DNA of 15,000 nucleotides, taken from assembly GCF_000499385.1 (NCBI RefSeq), contig NW_013654990.1, positions 5,743 to 20,742 on the forward strand. Direction: 5' to 3'. Each line of letters starts with the position of its first letter. The stretch's first letter is position 1. A model generated the notes under the pieces. That model searched no databases. It saw nothing but the letters and a program-made list of their open reading frames with translations, and had not been told where the DNA came from. Made by a program: the position numbers and the translations under genes. Shown here in pieces: positions 1-8,631 of the stretch. This DNA is from Eimeria necatrix. Its lineage: Eukaryota; Apicomplexa; Conoidasida; Eucoccidiorida; Eimeriidae.

Positions 1-36
1 AGGAGCAGCAGCAGGGAGAAGACGGAGGCGCGGACG

Positions 37-104
<68 letters not shown>

Positions 105-191
105 GCCGCAGCAGCGGGGGGCGGGGACGCCAAGTTCGGGCTCGGGCCGCTCGGGCTGTGCGGAGGCAGCAGAGGCAGCCGCTCGGACTTC

Positions 192-244
<53 letters not shown>

Positions 245-419
245 GGAGTGCGGCTGCAGGCACTCGTCCAGCGACATATTTACTACCGACAGGCACAGCG
301 GCTGCTCGTGCAGCAGCAGCTGCTGCTGCTGCTCTTGCTGCTGCTGCTGCTGCTGCAGCTGCAGCAGCGCGTCGTCTACCTGATGAGCTGTTCGCCCGTG
401 AGAGAAGCGGTGCATCTCC

Positions 420-458
<39 letters not shown>

Positions 459-730
459 ATGCTGATGCTGCTGACGCTGCTGATGCCGCTCTCCTCAGAG
501 GCGCCGCGGATACACAAAGAAGAGACTGTTGAGCCATCGGACATGCTGCGCTGCAGCTGCTGCTGCTGCTGCTCCTGCTGCAGCAGCAGCAAGCCGTTGC
601 AGTGCTGCAGCTGTACGAGCTGCTGCTGCTGCTGCTGCTGCTGCATGCATTCAAACGGCTGCCCGAGGGCTTCCAAGTAAGAGCCGCAGTAAGCCTCGCT
701 CACGGTAGGCTGCTGCAGCACTTGCTGCTG

Positions 731-764
<34 letters not shown>

Positions 765-1986
765 ATGCATTCTACGGGCATGCAGCTACCCGCAGGCAGC
801 AGCTGGGGATCCTCTAGCAGATAAGGACTGATAATCTGCTGCTGCTGCTGCATCACCTGCTGCTGTTGCTGCATCAGCACCTGCGGCTGCTGCTGCTGCA
901 CATTGGAGTAGCAGCAGCAGCCATCAGCAGCAGGGGAGAACGGCTCCGCGGTCCCGCTGCTGCAGCAAACCCCCCCCTGAACATATTGCTGCTGCTGCTG
1001 CTGCTGCTGCAGCAAAGGGCTCCCACAGAAAACAGCAGCAGCAGCAGCACAAGGCTCTTCGTGGGCCGGCAGGCTGCTGTTGCTGCAGCAGCTGAGGGTG
1101 CCACTGTGAACGGCTACATTGGGGTGCTTTTGCTGCTGCTGCTGCTGCAGCGACTGCTGCAGCAGCTGCTGCTGCTGCTGCTGCTGCAGCGGGGGGCACT
1201 GCTGCTGCATGCATATATTATAGGCCTTTGAATACTGCTGCGAAAAGGAGACAGACGGAGAGCGCTGCGGCGCCTCTGCTGCCTGTTGGGAGCAGCAGCT
1301 GCTGCAGTTGCTGCAGCTGCTGCTGCAGCTGCTGCTGCAGCTGCTGCAGCCGCTGCCGCAGGTGCTGCAGCTGCAGCAGCCGTTGCTGCCGATGCAGCCC
1401 AGACTGCTGCTCATGCAGCAGCAGCTGCAGCAGCTGCTGCTGCAGCAGCTGCTGCACTCTCCGTACACCCCTGCGCCGCCCGCGCTGCAGTAAGGACTCC
1501 CTACCGCAGCAAGTTGCTGCTGCTGCTGCTGCTGCTGCTCATTGCATGCTGACAAATACACCAGAGGCTGATAGTGGGGCCCTGCTGCTGCTTCTGCTGC
1601 TGCAGCAGCAGCAGCAGCAGGGTCTGGCTGGAACGCCGCCGCGTGGCTGCCCATCCCCACGGCCGTGTCTGCTGCTGTTGTTGCTGCATTTGCTGCTGCT
1701 TCTGCTGCTGCTGCATCTGCTGCTGCAGCAGCAAACCCAGCAGCAGCATAAGAACCCATAAAGGGGCCCTCGCCTTCGGAGTGGTTTAAATAGAAAGAAG
1801 GGGGAGAAGAATATACCGTTGCTGAGAGGGAGAGGGAAGCAGCAGCAGCAGCAGAAGCAGCAGCAGAAGCAGCAGCAGAAGCAGCAGCAGCAGAGGCCGC
1901 CGCTGCTGCTGCCGTCTCCGTCTCCACGGAGACCGGAGGCCCCACCAACGCGGGGCCCCCGAGGTACTGCTGCTGCTGCTGCTCCA

Positions 1987-2022
<36 letters not shown>

Positions 2023-2058
2023 GGGGGTGTGGGAGGGGCGGCTGCCGCGAGTGGCAGT

Positions 2059-2089
<31 letters not shown>

Positions 2090-2251
2090 GTGGGGGGGCC
2101 CTAGGCCTGGGGTGTACGCAGCACCTGCAGGGGGACAACTAAAGATTAAATCCATAACTAAATAAAAGGAGGCTGTGGGGCCCTGCTGCTGCTGCTGCTG
2201 CCGCTGCTGCTGCTGCTGCTGCGGCTGGTGCTGCTGCTGCTGCTGCTGTTG
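1..2251 (-). CDS. Large Gln/Ala/Ser/Cys-rich protein, C-terminus beyond window edge
   Basis: One minus-strand frame (codon low bases at 2, 5, 8 ...) has no stop from 2614 down to the window edge. I take coding from a likely acceptor (ending cccag) just above 2251; an in-frame ATG at 2155-2153 is an alternative start, and further acceptor-like sites lie near 2140 and 2127. Homopolymers (polyGln at 734-763 and 1967-2020, a 17-residue polyAla at 194-244, polySer at 38-103, Cys/Ser-rich 1292-1456) alternate with ordinary polar islands such as SATVYSSPPSFYLNHSEGEG (about 1826-1767), AGPHYQPLVYLSACNE, QRSPSVSFSQQYSKAYN (about 1265-1217) and DGSTVSSLCIRGASEESG (about 538-485). Such islands in a single frame over 750 codons argue for real coding. 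The window edge cuts the 3' end. No domain is recognised; function unknown. Confidence 0.72.
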
Positions 2252-2369
2252 CTGGGTTATATAAATATATAGACTTATATACTTATATAAAGGTAGAAGC
2301 TGGGGGAGGCGCTGCAGCAGCAGCAGCAGCAGCAGCAGCAAAACGGGCTGACAAACAAAAGAGAGACAC

Positions 2370-2648
2370 CAAGCAGAGAGCCCCAGAGAAAGGCGGGCGC
2401 CAGATAGTCCCACTGTTGCTGCTGCAGTTACTGCTGCTGCAGCTGCTGCTCTGCTGCTGCTGCTGCTGCTGCTGGCGGCAGGAGCTCCGCAGCCGCAGCT
2501 GCTGCTGCTGCTGCTGCTGCTGCTGAGAAAAAGAACCCAAGAAGCTAAAGCTGCTGCTCCATTTGGGAGGCAGCCTTGTGTGTTGAGAGTTTGGGGGTTG
2601 AAAGGAAAGAGAGGTCAACTGTGAGCTAGGAACTGCTGCTGCTGCTCG

Positions 2649-2681
<33 letters not shown>

Positions 2682-2722
2682 AGCAAACGCACGGAATGGA
2701 CTGCCGCATTCCGCGATTTCCC
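2370..2722 (-). CDS. Candidate upstream exon of the large minus-strand gene
   Basis: A second minus-strand frame (codon low base divisible by 3) is open from 2912 to about 2286. It reads sensibly from about 2722: ECGSPFRAF, polyAla, VPSSQLTSLSFQPPNSQHTR, then polyGln and a Ser/Cys stretch. A donor-like TTG|GTGTCT at 2370/2369 and an acceptor ending in cccag at 2254-2252 would define a 118-base intron. Both borders are phase 0, so this frame would join the long frame below 2251 without a shift. There is no ATG in the exon, so transcription must begin further upstream; a pyrimidine-rich tract ending in cggcag near 2834 could be its acceptor. The T-rich stretch at about 2723-2745 may be a further short intron or may be coding. 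The joining is inferred. Confidence 0.38.
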
Positions 2723-2739
2723 TTAAATAAAAAAAAGAA

Positions 2740-3090
2740 ATGATGGAGGAAGAAACAAACCCTGGAAAACCAAACCAACGCGGGTCGCCGGGGTGTACGG
2801 GCAGCTCTGCTGCTGCTGCTGCTGCTGCTGCTGCCGTGGGGAGAAGCAGCGGGAGGAAGGCGAATACAAAAGGGCAATCAAATCGATTAAATTGGATTAA
2901 AATGCCAAATAATTTACAAAATAAAATGGAACAAAAACTGAAGACGAAAACAAACGAACAGCAGCAGCAGCAGCAGCAACACCCGCTGCCGCTGTGGGTC
3001 TCGCCGCCTCTCCCCCTCCAGCTGCCGAGCTCGTTCGATGCTGTTTTTCCGACTCTTTTTCTCCTTTTTTCGCTTTTTATTAACCACTAA
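2740..3090 (+). CDS. Unassigned short plus-strand ORF (weak)
   Basis: This 116-codon ORF starts with tandem ATG codons at 2740 and 2743. It has a polar N-terminus (MMEEETNPGKPNQRG), a polyAla run, a Lys/Asn/Gln-rich middle and a short polyGln run. Its last third becomes Phe/Leu-rich, which suggests a polypyrimidine tract rather than protein. The opposite strand also offers exon-like reading near 3060-2985 (KNSIERARQLEGERRRD) followed by a GTGTTG donor-like site. The two readings conflict, so I treat this ORF as weak. No function is recognised. Confidence 0.18.
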   Translation: MMEEETNPGKPNQRGSPGCTGSSAAAAAAAAAVGRSSGRKANTKGQSNRLNWIKMPNNLQNKMEQKLKTKTNEQQQQQQQHPLPLWVSPPLPLQLPSSFDAVFPTLFLLFSLFINH

Positions 3091-3290
3091 AACAAATAAA
3101 GCTCATTTGGAGAAGAAAAGGCGCAAAAAATAGAGCAGAAGGGGCTGAGAACGGCCCCGGGGGCAGCAGCAGCCGCCTCGGTGCCGCCTCCTGCTGCAGC
3201 CCACACCCTCCACCGCCGGACTGCAGCAGCAGCAGCAGCAGCGCTCTTCTTCTCTTTTTTGCTTTATTCTTTTATTAATTTAAATGTTTA

Positions 3291-3533
3291 ATTCAATTGC
3301 ATGCAACTAGTTGGGCTTTGGGGCGCGCGGAGCAGCAGCAGCGGACTAGACACGCCACCGCTGCCAAGGATCGCGCTCTGCTGCTGCTGCTGCGACTGCT
3401 CTTGCTGCTGCAGCTGCTGCTGCTGCTGCTGCAGCTCCCTCGCGACTGCAGCGCCTGCGGCCTCCTCAACTATTGTTATTTGCCATTCCGCTGCAGTTTC
3501 GCCTTCTCTTGCAGATCGCGCTGCTGTTGTTTC
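3291..3533 (-). CDS. Candidate Gln-rich minus-strand exon
   Basis: A stop-bounded minus frame of 81 codons lies between TGA (3536-3534) and TAA (3290-3288). It begins ETTAARSAREGETAAEWQIT, continues IVEEAAGAAVARELQ, then polyGln broken by Leu/Glu/Ser, and ends SPTSCMQLN before the stop. Polar non-repeat residues and Gln encoded as CAG on this strand favour minus over the Leu/Cys/Phe-rich plus frames at 3297-3759. It has no usable N-terminal ATG, so it would be an internal or terminal exon; a ctgag acceptor is possible just above 3533. A second minus frame, ending EKQQQRDLQEKAKLQRNGK, overlaps the first part and cannot be excluded. Product unknown. Confidence 0.4.
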
Positions 3534-3534
3534 T

Positions 3535-3535
<1 letters not shown>

Positions 3536-3574
<39 letters not shown>

Positions 3575-3585
3575 TGCTGCTGCTG
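3536..3585 (+). repeat. CAG run turning into CTG
   Basis: About a dozen CAG triplets are followed by CTG triplets, giving a small inverted trinucleotide repeat around CAGCAGCTGCTG. It sits between exon-like islands and can fold back on itself. Confidence 0.85.
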
Positions 3586-3919
3586 CCGCAGCTGGTGCGC
3601 TCGACTTGGGATCGGTTCTGTTTCTTGAGTTGTCTGATCTCGGGCTCTTCACTGCTTTGCAATTTACTGCTCCTCGGACTCTTATTTGTTTATTTATTTA
3701 TTTATTTATTTGTTATTTTGTTCTTTTCTGCTGCAGCAAGCCTCGCAGCAGATAACTAATGCATTTATTTCATGTTTCCCCCGTCCGAATTTGCTGCTTC
3801 GCTCCCCCCGAGCCTCCCTGCTCTGAGCCTCCGCAACACTTGCGAAAACTTCGAAAGAATTCCATTTAAATTAAAATTAAATAAATAAATTTAATAAATA
3901 AAAGCAAAAAACTCAAAAA

Positions 3920-4036
3920 GAGCCGCCGGCAGCGCCGGAGCAGCAGCGGGAGAGGAAACGCCGCAGCAGCAGCAGCAGCAGCAGCAGCAGCACCCGAAGC
4001 AACCCATCCCGTGGCCTCTCGCGCACATTTATTTGA
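3920..4036 (+). CDS. Candidate basic/Ser-rich plus-strand exon
   Basis: After AT-rich sequence ending in ctcaaaaag, a plus frame reads EPPAAPEQQRERKRR, polySer (AGC codons), TRSNPSRGLSRTFI and then TGA at 4034-4036. Composition shifts abruptly from AT-rich intron-like DNA to GC-rich. The CAG run (3964-3991) is on this strand, matching the orientation rule used elsewhere. There is no ATG, so this would be a terminal exon of a spliced gene. The antisense frame (RERPRDGLLRV then polyLeu) is less convincing. Function unknown. Confidence 0.3.
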   Translation, partial: EPPAAPEQQRERKRRSSSSSSSSSTRSNPSRGLSRTFI

Positions 4037-4067
4037 ATTATTTTCATTACTTTTTTATTTTTGAATT

Positions 4068-4172
4068 TTAATTCATCTTTTCAAACAAATAAATGCGTTT
4101 CCGCCAGCTGTACGTACACCTGAACCCCAGCCACCGCGCGCCGCAGAGCCTCCGGGATCCAACGAAGAACAT
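4068..4172 (-). CDS. Very small minus ORF or 5' exon
   Basis: An ATG at 4172-4170 opens a 34-residue frame (MFFVGSRRLCGARWLGFR..., TAA at 4070-4068). It contains CAG|GTGTAC near 4122-4116, which resembles a splice donor, so the true exon may stop there. Another minus frame through the same DNA reads IPEALRRAVAGVQVYVQLAE and is equally plausible. The surrounding 4.04-4.08 and 4.2-4.45 kb are AT-rich and look intronic. Confidence 0.2.
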   Translation of the reverse strand: MFFVGSRRLCGARWLGFRCTYSWRKRIYLFEKMN

Positions 4173-4192
4173 TTTCTTCTTTTTGCAAAAGT

Positions 4193-4585
4193 GCTTTTAA
4201 ATTTAAGATTAAAGAGTTATTAAAAACAGAAAAAAGTCCAAAAGACTTTATCAAACCTTTAAGAACGCAGCAAACGAAGTTGAAGGGCTTTTGAATCCAA
4301 AAAACTGAGTAACAGCGAAGTGGCCACTTGGTGCAAATCACACACCAAAGTGAAACCCCATAAAATGAAATAATAATTAAAACTATTAACAACAGAAGTT
4401 TAATAAAAATCCGGCGGGAATAAACGCACAAAGAAGGGCTTTGAAAGGCTCAAAATAGTTCATTACAAACACAAAAAGAAAAAGTCAAAAAGGTCTTCCA
4501 AGAGAAAAAGACTTTCTCGCACCTTTTGGGGAGGCCACCCTGCACACAAGTCCCCACTGCGGCTTTTAGCAGCAAAAGCAGCAGC
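4193..4585. other. AT-rich stretch, no convincing gene
   Basis: The sequence is AT-rich with many AAAA/TTTT blocks. A stop-free minus frame crosses most of it, but the translation is Phe/Ile/Leu-heavy, as expected of intron or intergenic DNA. I see no repeat runs or good splice pairs here. Confidence 0.5.
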
Positions 4586-4625
4586 TGCATGCATGCATGC
4601 ATGCATGAATGCATGCATGCATGCA
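4586..4625. repeat. TGCATGCA tetranucleotide array
   Basis: Ten tandem units of a TGCA-type tetramer, with one imperfect unit (TGAA) in the middle, make overlapping palindromic TGCATGCA sites. TGCATGC is a well-known binding motif of apicomplexan ApiAP2 factors, so the array could be a regulatory cluster; it could equally be a neutral microsatellite. Confidence 0.9.
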
Positions 4626-4705
4626 AAAGTGGCAACTTTGGCTCTCCCTAGGAAGAAAGAACTAAACCTCTTACATCTTTTCCGGGGCTTAGACGTTTCA
4701 ATAGT

Positions 4706-4761
4706 TCATGCCAGAAGCTTCGAGCTCAGGGGCTTTGGCGTTTCATGCAGCAGGGGCTTTG

Positions 4762-4804
<43 letters not shown>

Positions 4805-4825
4805 TCTTCTGATTGGTTTCGTTTG
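4706..4825 (-). CDS. 3'-terminal exon, Gln-rich, minus strand
   Basis: On the minus strand a textbook acceptor (ctctttgtctctctgcag, bases 4843-4826) is followed by 40 codons in phase 0: QTKPIRRTK, a polyGln run from the 4763-4800 repeat, AKPLLHETPKPLSSKLLA, and TGA at 4708-4706. The polar islands either side of the polyGln fit coding. The upstream exon would lie beyond AT-rich DNA at 4.85-5.25 kb; the mixed CAG/CTG block at 5.28-5.53 kb is a candidate, but no pairing donor was identified. Product unknown. Confidence 0.48.
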
Positions 4826-4843
4826 CTGCAGAGAGACAAAGAG

Positions 4844-5280
4844 CAGCAGTGTCTACTTTGTTTCTTTTTCAAAAGAGCTCAAAGACCTTTTCTTTTCTGA
4901 CTAAACAAAAGGGAAAAAAATAAATAAATATATCCATTTGAGGTCCCAAAAGCATGAACAGCTCAAGGGCGAGTTATTTGCCCTTTGTGTTTCTGCAAAA
5001 TATATTTCCCGAAATAAAAAATAAAAAGTAATTTGATATCAAATGTTTTGGCAATTATTTCATTCAAAACATTGTACAACACAAGAAGGCAATTTCGCCA
5101 CGAAGGGAAAAACTGGTGGAACAAGCAGCAATTCAGTAAGGATCGAATAATTAAAATGCAAAAAGCTAAATCAAATGTTTTCAAAATGAAAAGTATTTCA
5201 AAAGGGAAGATGTAAAAAAAGAAACAAAAACCCCCGAGACTCTTAAGGCCCTAAAAGGCTCCGCACGGCTGGGGCTTCGG
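4844..5280. other. AT-rich intron-like or intergenic sequence
   Basis: About 430 bases of A/T-rich DNA with no CAG runs. Short open frames on both strands (4963-5184 minus, 5033-5215 plus) are Lys/Asn/Ile/Phe-rich and lack repeat or splice support. They read as intron or spacer. Confidence 0.5.
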
Positions 5281-5361
5281 GGCCCAGCGGCCCCTGAGCA
5301 GCTTTGCAGCAGCAGCAGCAGCAGCAGCTTTGCAGCAGTAGCAGCAGCTGTGCAGCGGTAG

Positions 5362-5559
5362 CAGCAACAGCAGCAGCTGCGAGTGGCTGCAGCTGCAGAG
5401 GCAGCTGCGGCAAGCTGCAGCAGCTACCAGTTGCTGCAGCTGTGCCAGCAGCTCCGCGGAGCTGCAGCAACAGCGCAGCTGCAGCAACAGCGCAGCTGCA
5501 GCACAGCTGCAGCAGCCCCATTGCAGCATCCTTTAGTTAAAGCAAAAGCGGAGGCCTTA
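5362..5559 (+). CDS. Candidate Ala/Gln-rich plus exon
   Basis: A 66-codon plus frame opens after TAG at 5359-5361 and runs to a GTGAGC donor at 5560. It reads Ala/Gln-rich and ends in a non-repeat polar stretch (APLQHPLVKAKAEAL) right at the donor. The block is made of CAG-type triplets on the plus strand. A competing plus frame (5304-5540) and a minus ORF with a true ATG (5529 down to 5251, ending RWAPKPQPCGAF) also exist, so frame choice is uncertain. An acceptor ending ttcaaaag at 5673 would give a 114-base intron. Confidence 0.3.
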
Positions 5560-5715
5560 GTGAGCTTCGCTTCTGTCTGCATTCGCTTGATTCTTTTTGC
5601 CATTTAAAAGCATCAAATTTAATTTTTAGTTCTTTGCCAAATCAGATTCATTTTATCTTTTTATTTTCAAAAGCAGCACTTCTCCTTTTGGCCAGCGTGG
5701 CGCTGCACAGTTTGA

Positions 5716-5900
5716 AGGCGAAGCTCAAGGGCTGCATTTTGCTGCCCGCTGGGAGGCATTGGAGGCTCTTATGCAGCAGCAGCTGCTGCTGCTACGGTAG
5801 CAGCAACTGCTGCTGCTGCTGCTGCTGCTGGTGCAGATCTATCTCAGTGGCTTCCCGGGGTGTCGAGCCAGCAGTGGCTAGTGTCCTCCCTCTGCTGCAG
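5716..5900 (+). CDS. Candidate Ala-rich plus exon
   Basis: After a strong pyrimidine tract and AG at 5673, one plus frame opens at 5716. It reads CCPLGGIGGSYA, polyAla with TVAAT, then GADLSQWLPGVSSQQWLVSS, and meets a CAG|GTAGTT donor at 5900/5901. A second plus frame from 5675 (SPFGQRGAAQFEGEAQG...) is also protein-like until TAG at 5798-5800, and a third stays open to TAG at 5931-5933. A minus-strand Gln frame is possible too. I support an exon here with moderate certainty, but not its exact frame. Confidence 0.3.
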
Positions 5901-6009
5901 GTAGTTACTGTGGGGCCCCCCTCTGCCTCTTAGAGCTGCTGCAACACGAAGCAAGCAGCAAAAAAAGTAGCTTTTGAGGCCCCTTGGTCCATATAAACTC
6001 CTTTATCTT

Positions 6010-6243
6010 ATGGAACCAAGACATTTAACAGCAGCAGCAACAGCAACAGAATTCGCTGAGAAGTCTCAGACTTTTGCTGTTGCTGCTCTTGCCTGTCGAA
6101 GCAGCAAAAGAGGCCGAGCGGCGCTGCTGCAACTCTGCTGCAGCTCTGCTGCAGCTCTGCTGCTGCCAGCAGCCCCCGGGCCTGTTGCTGCTTCCCGTGG
6201 CTGCTGCACTGCGGGGGCAGCAGCGGGGCGAGCAAGTCTTTAA
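6010..6243 (+). CDS. Small Ala/Leu/Ser-rich ORF with true ATG
   Basis: The ATG at 6010 opens 77 codons ending TAA at 6241-6243. The N-terminal part is polar and non-repetitive (MEPRHLTAAATATEFAEKSQ), followed by CRSSKRGRAALLQLCCSS and an Ala/Pro/Leu tail. A TATAAA-like box (about 5993) precedes it, which may be chance. The minus strand also has open Gln/Ala-rich frames across the same block, so strand is not certain. It may be a first exon or a small protein; no homology is recognised. Confidence 0.3.
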   Translation: MEPRHLTAAATATEFAEKSQTFAVAALACRSSKRGRAALLQLCCSSAAALLLPAAPGPVAASRGCCTAGAAAGRASL

Positions 6244-6321
6244 ATGAACAAGAAATGCCATTACTTGTTTGTTTAAAACTCCAGGATTTGATTTACTTTT
6301 TCAAAAACTTCAAAATTTCAG

Positions 6322-6450
6322 CCCGAGGCCCTGCTAGCCACCAGCTTTGCGCAGCAGCAGAGAAGGCAAAAGAGCTGCCCCGGGGCCCCTGGCTTTGGGG
6401 CGTCGCAGCCCTTTGCCTCCAAAAAGTCTTTTTTTCATTTCCCAATTTAA
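6322..6450 (+). CDS. Candidate terminal exon, plus strand
   Basis: An AT-rich stretch ending in aaaatttcag (AG at 6320-6321) is followed in phase 0 by 42 codons and TAA at 6448-6450. The reading is PEALLATSFAQQQRRQKSC then PGAPGFGASQPFASKK, with no long repeat, which is good coding character. Downstream, pyrimidine-AG sites near 6512 (cccaccag) and 6590 (cgctaag) bracket further small GC islands (PQQLQPSPLLL-like), so the gene may continue instead of stopping here. The overlapping frame at 6255-6677 mixes this island with Phe-rich intron-like sequence. Confidence 0.36.
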   Translation, partial: PEALLATSFAQQQRRQKSCPGAPGFGASQPFASKKSFFHFPI

Positions 6451-6916
6451 ATGACAAAAGAAAAAAAGAAAACTTCCAAATCCTGCGGCTTTCTTTTCCC
6501 CCTTGGGGCCCACCAGCCGCAGCAGTTACAGCCGTCGCCGCTGCTGCTGGTCAAGTTCTTTTTCTCTTTTTCATTTTTCACTTTTTCGCTAAGAGACCTA
6601 CAGGGGCTGCAGTTGACTTTATGAAGGTATTAGTATTCTATCGAGACTCAAAAAGGCTTTTCAAACTTCCCCGTTAATGCCCCTTTTGTCCCGTGCGCTT
6701 CCCTTCTGGACTTGGCACTATTAAGTTGGAGTCATTTGCATGCACTTGGAATGCTTTAAGACAAAAAAGTCTTCAAAAGGAAAAAACATATTTCCCCCGA
6801 CCCCAGGGGCTTCTGCGGAAATCGCAAAGTGAAACTCTGGAGGTCCCCCCGTGAGCCTTCAGCGGCTTCTTCCGGGAGAAAAACAAAAAATGTAAAATTA
6901 AAATAAAATCTTCAGA
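6451..6916. other. Mixed intron-like sequence with small GC islands
   Basis: Pyrimidine-rich tracts, two AG acceptor-like sites and short GC islands suggest introns of a plus-strand gene up to about 6.66 kb. From 6.67 to 6.9 kb I see nothing codable with confidence. Confidence 0.35.
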
Positions 6917-7273
6917 TCAATTGGGCAAGAAACAGGGCTCTTTGGCGGGCCAAAGCCGGGAAGTCCAGCCTTCTGTGGCCTTCTTTTCATGGGTCAAAAG
7001 GGACTTGACATAACTAGTGTTTGTGGCGAATTTCGTGGATTTAAAAGTTTTAGAAACTGTCCCAAAAAAGGACTCAGCCCCCCGGAGTTGCTGAATTGGC
7101 TGAGGCAAGAAAGGCCCTCTTATCGAACTGGAGTTGTTGATTCCTTTTCTGGATTTTAGTCGAAGAAGTTCGCAAAAATATTTCTGGTTGAGCAGAAAGC
7201 TGAGCTGCCAAAGAAATCTGGGAATCCAAAAAAAACCCTGAGGGGGAATCTTGATCCCCACTGCCCGGAGCAA
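6917..7273 (-). CDS. Repeat-free minus-strand open segment
   Basis: 118 codons are open on the minus strand and end in TGA. Unlike most of the window the translation has no homopolymers and is rich in polar residues (GINNSSSIRGPFLPQPIQQL, TKFATNTSYVKSLLTHEKKA). It lacks an ATG near its start, and a pyrimidine-AG acceptor (ggattcccag) lies inside its first third, so the real exon may begin there. Length without stops in moderately AT-rich DNA is suggestive but not decisive. No family recognised. Confidence 0.28.
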   Translation of the reverse strand: MLRAVGIKIPPQGFFWIPRFLWQLSFLLNQKYFCELLRLKSRKGINNSSSIRGPFLPQPIQQLRGAESFFGTVSKTFKSTKFATNTSYVKSLLTHEKKATEGWTSRLWPAKEPCFLPN

Positions 7274-7376
7274 CAGAAGGCTAATTGCTGCTAGTTTTTT
7301 CTCTAAACTTTTAATTTCGCTGTTCTCGTAAAAGAGTAAATGTAAAACTCTTCTGCAGTTATCTCTGCCGTTCTTG

Positions 7377-7652
7377 CTACTTGCATTCGTGCCTGATTTC
7401 CCTCAATAAAGAAACCATTTGCCAATTAAAAGATTTAAAAAAGAGCCCTTTTCGGCCTTTTCCCGAAAACACCTGTCCCCGTCTCCCCCAAATGCCCCCT
7501 CTGTGGCTGCGCTGTTTGCTGCTGCTGCAGCAGCTCTCCAGCTGCAGCACAAGAGCTGCTGCAGCAGCAGCAGCTCTCCTGCTGACAGCAGCTTTTGGGG
7601 CCTCCTGAGGGCCCAGAGGGCCCCAGTTTCTGGAGTCTGAGTCCCTTTGCAT
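7377..7652 (-). CDS. Small minus ORF with true ATG, Ala/Ser-rich
   Basis: The ATG at 7652-7650 opens 91 codons ending TAG at 7379-7377. It reads MQRDSDSRNWGPLGPQEAPK, an Ala run, a Ser/Cys patch, then RGGIWGRRGQ. A CAG|GTGTTT donor-like site follows RGQ, so a first exon ending there is possible. The plus strand through the same bases has a competing terminal-exon reading (EPFSAFSRKHLSPSPPNAPS ... SSFWGLLRAQRAPVSGV, TGA at 7640). Strand is unresolved because the block mixes CAG and CTG. Confidence 0.27.
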   Translation of the reverse strand: MQRDSDSRNWGPLGPQEAPKAAVSRRAAAAAAALVLQLESCCSSSKQRSHRGGIWGRRGQVFSGKGRKGLFFKSFNWQMVSLLREIRHECK

Positions 7653-7745
7653 TCAAATTCTTTCAACATTTATCAAATCTGCACTTTCTGAATTATATGA
7701 CTTTCCTGATTCTCAAGGTCACTTTGAGCCACAGTGGCCATGTAA

Positions 7746-7746
7746 C

Positions 7747-7778
<32 letters not shown>

Positions 7779-7799
7779 GATATATATATATATATATAC
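7746..7799. repeat. (AT)n microsatellite
   Basis: A nearly pure TA/AT dinucleotide run is interrupted once by a G in the middle (tatatgatata), so the whole tract is close to a perfect palindrome. Confidence 0.95.
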
Positions 7800-8631
7800 A
7801 CGTAATTTAATTGTGGGGGGCCCGCTCACAGACTTGTCTATAATGGTTGGGGGGCCCCAGGGCCCCCAGACTTTTGAAGCTGAGGGAAAAAGAATTAAAA
7901 GAATAATTTAGAGTTGAGGCCCCCCTAGGGCTTGATTGCTCTGGGGAACTCGTCCTTTGCGGGAAGTAGCTTAGTGTAAATAAAACCCTCTTGAGTTTTT
8001 TTCTTTTCTTTTATTTTCATTAAAAGTTTCGAAGGACTTTCTTAGAAGGCAGGGGACTTGTGTAGCAGCAGCAAAGCCTCTTGCTTCACAAAGAGAAGCA
8101 AAAATAGATCAATTTGGAGCCAAATTGGTCTTTTTTTGCTGCTTTTCTTTGATCTACTTTTTCGAAAAAATAATTAAGTTGTCCCCACTCTACTTTGCCT
8201 CTTTTTGTCTCTGCTGCGCCTTCAGCAGGTGCAGAAGAAGACCCCCATTTATTCGTAAAGTTCATTTTTATTGGAGGAGCTGATTCTGCAGAGAGTGAAT
8301 GCGCAAGAGCGGGAGAAAAAGACCAAATTGAAGATAAAATGAGAAAAAGAACCATCAGAAGCAAGAGAAAATAAATAAATTAGTAAAAGAAAGACAAAAT
8401 AAACAAAGAAAATGAAATAATAAATAAAATGGTAAAAGAAAAGGAAATAAAGGAAACGAAATGTGCACAAGTATAAACAGAGGAGTGTGCGATATATGCT
8501 CAAGTACTGGGCAGCAGAAACAAACGGATTAAATGAAACAGAAAAGAAGGAAATTAACAAAATAGATAAAATAAATAAAATATATAAAATAAATAAAATA
8601 TATAAAATTTAAAAAGAAAGATTTTGTTCAG
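7800..8631. other. AT-rich region without a supportable gene
   Basis: A few GGGGCCCC blocks (7815-7871) lead into long A- or T-rich DNA. Frames on the minus strand (8086-8364, 8249-8560) are Phe/Tyr/Leu-heavy and look like intron. An imperfect AT-rich tandem (AAATAAATAAAATATAT type) occupies 8568-8610. The region ends in an acceptor-like ttttgttcag at 8622-8631. Confidence 0.5.

Noticed and set aside
72..383. Poly-Leu/Ala/Cys plus-strand ORFs at the left edge (72-383, 158-532, 459-817, 866-1231)
   Set aside because: They are antisense readings of the long minus frame, begin at CTG or TTG codons or inside repeats, and consist mostly of Leu/Cys homopolymer.
1539..2138. 199-codon minus frame overlapping the large gene
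   Set aside because: It lies in a different frame from the 871-codon one, is rich in Arg/Cys/Phe-type shadow residues and ends while the other continues; it begins at a non-ATG codon.
3297..3759. Two overlapping 152-codon plus frames
   Set aside because: Leu/Cys/Phe-rich translations ending in TTTATTTATTTA sequence; the minus frame 3291-3533 is more polar. Not fully excluded.
7746..7799. Promoter built on the TATA-rich tract
   Set aside because: It is a plain AT microsatellite with no adjacent gene start.
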